Source of the DNA: an uncultured Bacteroidota bacterium
Lineage (GTDB): Bacteria > Bacteroidota > Bacteroidia > Chitinophagales > Chitinophagaceae
DNA length: 6,502 bases
Direction: 5' to 3'
Assembly: GCA_903851455.1 (NCBI GenBank)
Contig: CAINOM010000711.1
Location: forward strand, 1-6,502
How positions within the stretch are numbered: the first letter of the stretch is position 1; each line of letters starts with the position of its first letter. A model generated the notes under the pieces. That model had not been told where the DNA came from. It saw only the letters and a list, made by a program, of their open reading frames with translations, and did no database searches. Below are positions 1 to 4,907 of this stretch, piece after piece. The translations under genes were made by a program, and so were the position numbers.

Positions 1-151
1 CATAGACAGCATCACTGTTTTGCGCGTTGATGTTGGTCTTCAACATGGTAAACAGCGAATCATTTACCTTATCTTTATTTTGTGCATAAGCGGAAAAGCT
101 AAAGAATAATAGCCAGCACAAAAACGAATAATGAAGTTTAGATGGTTTCAT
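1..151 (-). CDS. Secreted protein, N-terminal fragment, function unknown
   Basis: The first 50 codons of a gene that runs off the left edge of the window, starting at an ATG at 151. Residues 1-23 form a clear type I signal peptide: a basic start (MKPSKLHYS), a hydrophobic core (FLCWLLFFSFS) and an AYA cleavage site followed by Gln, the usual pattern in Bacteroidota. The mature part visible (NKDKVNDSLFTMLKTNINAQ, then NSDAVY) is helical and polar. It faintly recalls the short region at the start of secreted serine hydrolases or DUF3887-type proteins in this phylum, but too little is present to name a family. It is divergent from the GldM-like gene, with 61 bp between the two starts and a candidate promoter in between. 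The reading frame and signal peptide are solid; the function is not known. Confidence 0.75.
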   Translation of the reverse strand, partial: MKPSKLHYSFLCWLLFFSFSAYAQNKDKVNDSLFTMLKTNINAQNSDAVY

Positions 152-164
152 GCGCAATTGTTTT

Positions 165-178
165 TAGGGGTATCCCTA
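165..178. repeat. 14-bp inverted repeat in the divergent spacer, possible operator
   Basis: TAGGG (165-169) and CCCTA (174-178) form an inverted repeat around a 4-base centre, GTAT. It sits between the two divergent starts, directly after the predicted -7 element of the leftward promoter and over its expected start site. A repressor site there would block that promoter. No T-run follows on either strand, so it does not look like a terminator. The operator role is inference from position only. Confidence 0.3.
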
Positions 179-211
179 TAAAATTACACAGAATTATCAA
201 AAATTTGCAAA
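179..211 (-). promoter_or_regulatory. Candidate Bacteroidota-type promoter for the leftward secreted-protein gene
   Basis: On the minus strand there is TTTG (211-208), a 21-base spacer, then TAATTTTA (186-179). This matches the phylum's -33 TTTG / -7 TAnnTTTG promoter consensus at 11 of the 12 fixed and variable positions that can be checked by eye, the last G being A. A transcript would start near 173-175 and give a leader of roughly 22-25 bases before the ATG at 151. The AT-rich background makes chance matches possible. Confidence 0.4.
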
Positions 212-212
212 T

Positions 213-899
213 ATGAAAGTAATCGTTTGGTTAATGTTCTTCGGAATGGTTGCCTCTCCGGCATTTTGCCAGGTGGTGGCGGTACAGAACAATCGAGGGA
301 ATGTCCTATACGTAGGTATGGAAAATCGACTGATCATCGCGGTTCAAAATGCTCCTTTGCATTCGATAGCCGTGACTACTGATAATGGGAAAATAGTTAA
401 GGTTGAACCGGGAACCTATGAAATTACTCCGGACTCTCTGGGTTATGCGAAAATTGAAGTTTATAGAAAGACATGGAGCGGCGCCGTAAAGATCGGCAGA
501 AGTGAATTCCAGGTAAAGCGGTTACCAGATCCGATACCTTATTTCACAAATAAATCCGGCGGAACTATCAGCGGGCCATTAGCACGGGCGCAAATTGCTC
601 CCAGTGCGGCTATACACGGCGAATTCGGGGACGGTCCGGCGGTAATAATATCGTGTACCATTATTGTATTACGAGATGGAAAAACTTTTTTCTGTAAAAC
701 AATATCGAATGATCACGGAGTAAGATTTAGCGACAACGAGGAGACGCAAAAGATGATTGCAACCCTTCAAGATGGAGACAAATTATTCTTTACCGGAATA
801 GTATGCCGTACATACACTGCGACAACTCAACTCCAGCCAATGGAGTTTTCAATTGGTGAAGAACAGAATAGTAAAGGTAACAAAGGTCTTAGGAATTGA
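213..899 (+). CDS. Exported stand-alone GldM C-terminal-domain-like protein
   Basis: A 228-residue protein starting at ATG 213. Residues 1-19 or 20 are a signal peptide (hydrophobic core VIVWLMFFGMVA, end PAFCQ). PAFC does not fit a lipobox, since Phe precedes Cys. The rest resembles the last two domains of GldM, a gliding and type IX secretion protein. Residues about 29-105 match the third domain (NVLYVGMENRL, then SEFQVKRLPDP), and about 106-215 match the fourth (NKSGGTISGP, an Ala-rich stretch, the core ISCTIIVLRDG, then LQDGDKLFF). Full GldM is roughly 500 residues with an N-terminal membrane helix that pairs with GldL in the proton-driven motor; this protein has neither the helix nor the first two periplasmic domains. 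No gldK, gldL or gldN lies in view. The family call comes from remembered sequence patterns, and a role as a type IX accessory is inference. Its GC content looks lower than that of the minus-strand genes, by eye. It converges on the hydroxylase gene. Confidence 0.8.
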   Translation: MKVIVWLMFFGMVASPAFCQVVAVQNNRGNVLYVGMENRLIIAVQNAPLHSIAVTTDNGKIVKVEPGTYEITPDSLGYAKIEVYRKTWSGAVKIGRSEFQVKRLPDPIPYFTNKSGGTISGPLARAQIAPSAAIHGEFGDGPAVIISCTIIVLRDGKTFFCKTISNDHGVRFSDNEETQKMIATLQDGDKLFFTGIVCRTYTATTQLQPMEFSIGEEQNSKGNKGLRN

Positions 900-908
900 T
901 CTAAGCCT
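884..908. terminator. Weak hairpin shared by two convergent genes
   Basis: AGG-T-CTTAG (884-892) pairs with CTAAGCCT (901-908) around an 8-base loop, giving 8 pairs with one bulged T. It spans both stop codons: TGA of the GldM-like gene (897-899) and TAG of the hydroxylase gene (903-901 on the minus strand). On the minus strand it is followed by a T-rich stretch beginning TTGTTACCTTTAC; on the plus strand a pyrimidine-rich stretch follows. There is no other room for a terminator between the genes. The stem is short and the T-runs are interrupted, so confidence is low. Confidence 0.3.
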
Positions 909-1518
909 CCTCTTTCTTCGGCACAGTCCCAAAAACAACATCCCACAGCACCGAGCTCACGCCAAAGCCTTTTTCCGGGGCTTTGTAGTGGTGCAGGTGG
1001 TGATTGCGCCAGAGGGCTTTCATGAACTTTGGCGGTGCAAAGGCATGTATGGCATAGTGCATAGAGCCATAACAGATATAGCCAAACAGGAAACCGGGGA
1101 AGAAGGACAACGCCTTCCAGCCCATCATAAAATACATAATGGAGACTATAATGACCGCAAGGATAAGGCTGGGCACCGGCGGCATGAAGAGGCGCTCTTT
1201 ATCGCGCGGATATTCATGGTGCACACCATGCATGGTGTATACTATTTTTTTCGCGCGCGGACTCTCTACATAGATATGGAACAGGTACCTGTGCATAATG
1301 TACTCAAATAAGGTCCAAACCAGTGTTCCGGAGAGGAACAACAAAAATTCAGTCCACGGCGCGATGGCTTTGTGTGCTGCTCCGTAATACAGCATAAAGG
1401 CAATGACCGGAAAATACATAGTATAGACTACAACAGGATGTGTTTTGGTCATCATCTCCATGTAGTCATTTCTAAATAGCCTCGCCTGTCCTTTGTTCTT
1501 TATTTTGTCGAATTCCAT
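901..1518 (-). CDS. Fatty acid 2-hydroxylase-like membrane di-iron enzyme (sterol desaturase superfamily)
   Basis: A 205-residue integral membrane protein of the FA_hydroxylase family. The histidine clusters that bind the two irons are all present: H76-x4-H81 (HRYLFH), H97-x2-H100-H101 (HGVHHEYPRD), H154-x3-H158 and H173-H174-x-H176-H177 (NHHLHHYKAPEKGFG). The phrase HGVHHEYPRDKERLFMPPVP is close to that of eukaryotic FA2H/Scs7, which adds a 2-hydroxyl group to the acyl chain of ceramide. Those enzymes carry an N-terminal cytochrome b5 domain; this one does not, so it would need a separate electron donor. Hydrophobic segments lie at about 28-45, 56-74, 116-132 and 137-152. Many Bacteroidota make sphingolipids or sulfonolipids with hydroxylated acyl chains, a natural but unproven substrate class; a carotenoid or sterol-like substrate is less likely given the FA2H-like motifs. 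The ATG at 1518 is 37 bp after the transporter stop, and the two genes are probably co-transcribed. Confidence 0.88.
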   Translation of the reverse strand: MEFDKIKNKGQARLFRNDYMEMMTKTHPVVVYTMYFPVIAFMLYYGAAHKAIAPWTEFLLFLSGTLVWTLFEYIMHRYLFHIYVESPRAKKIVYTMHGVHHEYPRDKERLFMPPVPSLILAVIIVSIMYFMMGWKALSFFPGFLFGYICYGSMHYAIHAFAPPKFMKALWRNHHLHHYKAPEKGFGVSSVLWDVVFGTVPKKEEA

Positions 1519-1555
1519 AGCCTTGACAAAAATAATAAATTACTCATTTACGAAA

Positions 1556-3934
1556 TTACTCGTCATTTAATTTTATCAGGTCGTCATCTTCTTCGTCGAT
1601 AAGGAATGATATAGCATTGTTCTTTTTCTCAATTACTTTGTCCATCCACAGCAGAAGGGCCGGTAATAACACCAAGTTGGTAATCATAGCCAGCAACAGT
1701 GTGATGGAAGTAAGGTAACCAAGCGCCTTAGTGCCGTCGAACTGAGACATTACAAAAACACCAAATCCGGCGGTAAGTATCAGAGAAGTATATATGATGC
1801 TTAGTCCTGTATCGTGAATAGTTCTGTGCACAGTATCGGCTATACTATCATCGTGCCGCGCCAGTTCCTGTTTGAAATTGACAAGGAACCGGATCGTGAC
1901 ATCGATGGTAATACCCAGCGCAACGCTGAATACAAGCACCGTTGACGGTTTGATACGGATGCCTACCCACCCCATAAGACCGGCAGTAATAAGCAATGGA
2001 ACAATATTTACTACGATGGAAATGAGTAATATTCTCCACGAACGGAACAGCAGCACCATGCAGCCGAAGATGATAAGGAATGCCAGGATGAGGCTGTCCC
2101 TGAGGCTGTTGACGATAAATTTGCTGCCTTCGAGGAAGGTAATGCTGGTGCCAGTGTAAGTGATGTTGTACTTATTGCTGTCAAAAATGCGGTTGACAGC
2201 AGGCCTGATGCTGTCCATAAGCACTGGCAGGCGGCGAGAACCGATATCGGCCATACCCACACTGATACGCGCCTTTTGCTTTACGCTGTCTACAAACGAA
2301 TGCAGCAGCCTGTTGAACATGGTATTGTTATCGCCCTTGTTGGTGCGCAGGTACGGCAGTATGAAGGCGGCCTGGAGCATGTCCCCGGGCACCTCATAGT
2401 TGGCCGTATCACCACCAAAATAGGCCTGGTTAGCAAATTTTACCCCTTCTGTAATGGCCAGCGGATGCCCTATTTCGGGATATTGCTGCAGGTATTGCGT
2501 GAGTTGGTCAATTTTGCCCAGTGCTTCCAGCGACAGCACACCATTTTTCCTCTTGGTATCTACCACTATTTCCAGTGGCATTACACCGCGGAAATTGCTT
2601 TCAAAGAACTTAAGATCTACATATACCTTGTCCGATTTAGGCAGGTCATCTACTATGTGTGCATCATTCTTCAGCTTAGAAAGGCCTATTGCCGAAAAAA
2701 CACAGATGGCAATAGTGAAACTGTATATCCATACCCGGTGACCGAAAACCCAGTCGGTGATGCGGGTAAGCAGATTGGTGATCCATTTTTTCTCCAGGTA
2801 GCTGGTATGCTTCGTCTTGGGCGGCGGCAGGAAGCTAAAGAATGCAGGAATAAATACCAGCGATATGAAAAATAATCCAAGAATGTTGATGCCCGCAACC
2901 AGGCCGAACTCCTTTAGCAGCGTGCTCTTTGTGAAGAAGAAGACCCCGAAACCTATGGCGGCAGTAAGATTGGTGAAGAAGGTAACAATACCCATCCTGT
3001 CTACCATGCGCAGCAGCGACTTCATCTTATTGGGGTTCTTGTGGTACTCGTAGTGGTAGCGGTTGAGCAGGTATACACAGTTTGGGATGCCGATCACCAC
3101 TACCAGCGGTGGTATGAGCGCGGTAAGAATAGTGATCTTGTAACCCAGCAATACGATGGTACCCATAGACCAAACAACGCCTATTGCCACCACAAGCATA
3201 GAAGACAACACAGCGGTCAACGCCCTGAAGAACAGCACCAGGATGACCGCCGTAAGTACAAATGAGAGAATGAGGAACAGCCTCATTTCCGACTGCACTT
3301 TCATGGCCATCTCCGTACGTATCAGCGGCAGGCCGGAATAGTGCATTTCCGTATTGTGCGCTTTGCCGAAGGCGTCACCAAGCGCCAGTATCTCATTGAT
3401 CACTCCTGCCCGGTCCTTAGAGTTCAGCACAGTCTTATCTATGCGCACGGCCATCATATAGGCTTCTGTGGCAGGATTGTAGAGGAAGCCACGGTAAAAT
3501 GGCAGGTTCAGGAAGGTCTGTTTTATGCTATCGGTATTCGCAAATGGTGGATCGCCGGCAATAGGGGAAACCTTTAATTTTTGAGTAACTGTATCCTTGA
3601 GCAGTGTAATGGCGCCGGGTATGCTCAGTACATTCTCCACGGAGTGAACCTTGGCTACTTGTTTCGCCAGTACTGCATAGTCGTTAAAAAAGCCCGTGGA
3701 GAAAAAATCTTTGGTTTGTACACCAATAACCATCAGGTTACCATCCTCGCCAAACTGCTTGCGGAAATTCTGGTATTCTACATATTTGGGGTTGTCGGTA
3801 GGTACCGCACTGGTAAATTCATAGCTTATTTTTACCTGTGACGCGAAATAACCCATTATCGCAGTGCTGGCCAATAGCGTTATCAGCAACGCAATGCGGT
3901 ATTTTATTATAAAAGCAGCTATTTTATGCCACAT
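1556..3934 (-). CDS. RND superfamily transporter, MMPL/patched-like
   Basis: A 792-residue inner-membrane exporter with the duplicated RND fold. TM1 is at about 8-30, then a periplasmic loop (31-217), TM2-6 (about 218-368), TM7 (about 401-417), a second loop (418-611) and TM8-12 (about 612-763). The length and single-chain design match the MMPL/HpnN-like branch, which moves lipids and other hydrophobic molecules, rather than the roughly 1,000-residue AcrB type. TM10 carries the expected acidic residue (GITIDVTIRF, Asp678). The equivalent helix in the first half reads GIPNCVYLLNRYHYEY and has Cys286 where Asp would stand, so proton coupling may rest on one half only. The C-terminus is strongly acidic (EEDDD, 781-785). 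The ATG at 3934 begins a basic start followed directly by TM1. It is followed 37 bp later by the fatty acid hydroxylase-like gene, suggesting a lipid substrate. No membrane fusion protein or outer-membrane channel gene is adjacent. Confidence 0.88.
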   Translation of the reverse strand: MWHKIAAFIIKYRIALLITLLASTAIMGYFASQVKISYEFTSAVPTDNPKYVEYQNFRKQFGEDGNLMVIGVQTKDFFSTGFFNDYAVLAKQVAKVHSVENVLSIPGAITLLKDTVTQKLKVSPIAGDPPFANTDSIKQTFLNLPFYRGFLYNPATEAYMMAVRIDKTVLNSKDRAGVINEILALGDAFGKAHNTEMHYSGLPLIRTEMAMKVQSEMRLFLILSFVLTAVILVLFFRALTAVLSSMLVVAIGVVWSMGTIVLLGYKITILTALIPPLVVVIGIPNCVYLLNRYHYEYHKNPNKMKSLLRMVDRMGIVTFFTNLTAAIGFGVFFFTKSTLLKEFGLVAGINILGLFFISLVFIPAFFSFLPPPKTKHTSYLEKKWITNLLTRITDWVFGHRVWIYSFTIAICVFSAIGLSKLKNDAHIVDDLPKSDKVYVDLKFFESNFRGVMPLEIVVDTKRKNGVLSLEALGKIDQLTQYLQQYPEIGHPLAITEGVKFANQAYFGGDTANYEVPGDMLQAAFILPYLRTNKGDNNTMFNRLLHSFVDSVKQKARISVGMADIGSRRLPVLMDSIRPAVNRIFDSNKYNITYTGTSITFLEGSKFIVNSLRDSLILAFLIIFGCMVLLFRSWRILLISIVVNIVPLLITAGLMGWVGIRIKPSTVLVFSVALGITIDVTIRFLVNFKQELARHDDSIADTVHRTIHDTGLSIIYTSLILTAGFGVFVMSQFDGTKALGYLTSITLLLAMITNLVLLPALLLWMDKVIEKKNNAISFLIDEEDDDLIKLNDE

Positions 3935-4053
3935 GAAGCATAAGTGTCGTTAAGAGGGTAAAAGTAAGAAAAAGCAGGGTAAACCTAGCCCCCATAACGC
4001 CTTAAATCACAATATCGTGCCAAATTCTACGTAACTGTGCATGGTTATCTGGC

Positions 4054-4077
4054 AAACTGCCGTGTGCCCGGCAGTTT
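4054..4077 (-). terminator. Intrinsic terminator after the CarboxypepD_reg-like gene
   Basis: A perfect 9-bp stem, AAACTGCCG (4054-4062) and CGGCAGTTT (4069-4077), closes a 6-base loop. It begins at the very next base after the TAA stop of the leftward gene (stop at 4080-4078). On the minus strand the stem ends in only three Ts; on the plus strand it ends in TTTTTA, so the T-run is actually better in the opposite direction. It separates the upstream genes from the transporter-hydroxylase pair, which therefore needs its own promoter in 3935-4053. Confidence 0.75.
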
Positions 4078-4797
4078 TTAGTTTGCTGACCTGCTCTTTT
4101 TGGGCTTCAGATAGTCTTTATAGTTTTGCCTAATCCACATTTTCAGCTCCAGGTCGGTAGCGGTCCGGGCAAATTTATATTCCATAGGGTAGGCGTTCAT
4201 GAAAATGGCCAGGCTGTCGCCGGAAAAACCGGTAAGGGCGCCGGTGAGCTCAGGTGTGTAACGGGTATCTATGTATTTCTGCTCCTGGTCTTTTTGAAAA
4301 TTTTCTTTGAATTTCTTATTCTGCTTGTAGCTTTTGGACATGCGCTGCACCGGGCCACCTATAAGCCCGGAGATCCCGCCGCCATTGGCACTGCTGAAAC
4401 CGACCTTCACGGGTTTCTTGTTCAGCTCTGTACTGTAGCGCATCGCCATTTCTGCAGAGTCTTTCTGATAGGGCGTATAGTCGGGATGCAGTACGTATTC
4501 CTGGAGGTTAACGCTCAGCGGAAACAAGGACACGCGAAGCACACTGTCGGTAGTAGCAAGTCTTTGTACGGTATGATACCCAATGAATGAATAAGAAATT
4601 ACATCGCCATTTTTTGCGGCCAATGTATAGATACCCCGTTCGTCTGTTGCGGTAGACTGTGAGTTGGCATTATCAACGACATTCACCAGGTAGAGCGGCT
4701 GCTGTGTCTCTCCATCCACAACAATACCCCTCAGCGTCTGGCCAGAAACACTAAAGACTATCAGTAAAGTAATGCAGGTAAGTAATGCTCCTCGCAA
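4078..4797 (-). CDS. Secreted CarboxypepD_reg-like domain protein, function unknown
   Basis: A 239-residue exported protein. Residues 1-19 are a signal peptide ending in VSG before Gln20. Residues about 21-100 form a carboxypeptidase regulatory-like beta-sandwich (TLRGIVVDGETQQPLYLVNV, then TDERGIYTLAAKNGDVISYS and FIGYHT), the same fold found at the N-terminus of SusC/TonB-dependent receptors. It is not followed by a plug or barrel. Residues about 105-239 are a charged, Lys- and Tyr-rich region (SYKQNKKFKENFQKDQEQKY, later ELKMWIRQNYKDY) of a type seen in many Bacteroidota but of unknown role. The start must be non-ATG: an in-frame TGA lies at 4827-4825, no ATG occurs between it and the signal peptide, and TTG at 4797 gives a proper signal sequence. 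ComEC ends 110 bp upstream; a hairpin terminator follows the stop directly. The domain call is firm, the start moderately so. Confidence 0.8.
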   Translation of the reverse strand: MRGALLTCITLLIVFSVSGQTLRGIVVDGETQQPLYLVNVVDNANSQSTATDERGIYTLAAKNGDVISYSFIGYHTVQRLATTDSVLRVSLFPLSVNLQEYVLHPDYTPYQKDSAEMAMRYSTELNKKPVKVGFSSANGGGISGLIGGPVQRMSKSYKQNKKFKENFQKDQEQKYIDTRYTPELTGALTGFSGDSLAIFMNAYPMEYKFARTATDLELKMWIRQNYKDYLKPKKSRSAN

Positions 4798-4907
4798 ATC
4801 AAATAATATATTATGTAAAACTAATCAATGGAACGGAGCAAACTGATACAGTAAATACGTTTTGGGAATACTTTAAGAAACGGGTCAGATCTGAGCATAC
4901 AGTAACA

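Noticed and set aside
213..272. Lipoprotein signal on the GldM-like protein because of a Cys near the end of the signal peptide
   Set aside because: The residues before the Cys are PAF; a lipobox needs a small residue such as Gly or Ala directly before it.
1215..1230. Palindrome CATGGTG-CA-CACCATG
   Set aside because: It is produced by the codons for the conserved iron-binding HGVHH motif of the hydroxylase, so protein constraint explains it.
853..1311. Plus-strand open frame of 152 codons opposite the hydroxylase gene
   Set aside because: It is antisense to a gene with a complete set of family motifs, its translation has no recognisable domain or membrane/signal pattern, and it overlaps the end of the GldM-like gene in another frame.
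1527..1534. TATTTTTG on the minus strand, an exact TAnnTTTG match, as a separate promoter for the hydroxylase gene
   Set aside because: It lies only 8 bases before the ATG, which would leave almost no leader, and the upstream element is TTTC with a short 17-base spacer; an operon with the transporter is simpler.
2276..2875. Plus-strand open frame of 199 codons inside the transporter gene
   Set aside because: It lies wholly antisense to well-supported transporter sequence and its composition looks like a reverse-strand shadow; no start context or family match.
3980..3987. TAGGTTTA on the minus strand as the promoter of the transporter operon
   Set aside because: One mismatch to TAnnTTTG and no TTTG at a suitable distance (only ATTG 22 bases upstream). 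A promoter is expected somewhere in 3935-4053 but I cannot place it.
4126..4590. Plus-strand open frame of 154 codons opposite the CarboxypepD_reg-like gene
   Set aside because: Antisense shadow of a gene with a clear signal peptide and domain; no independent support.
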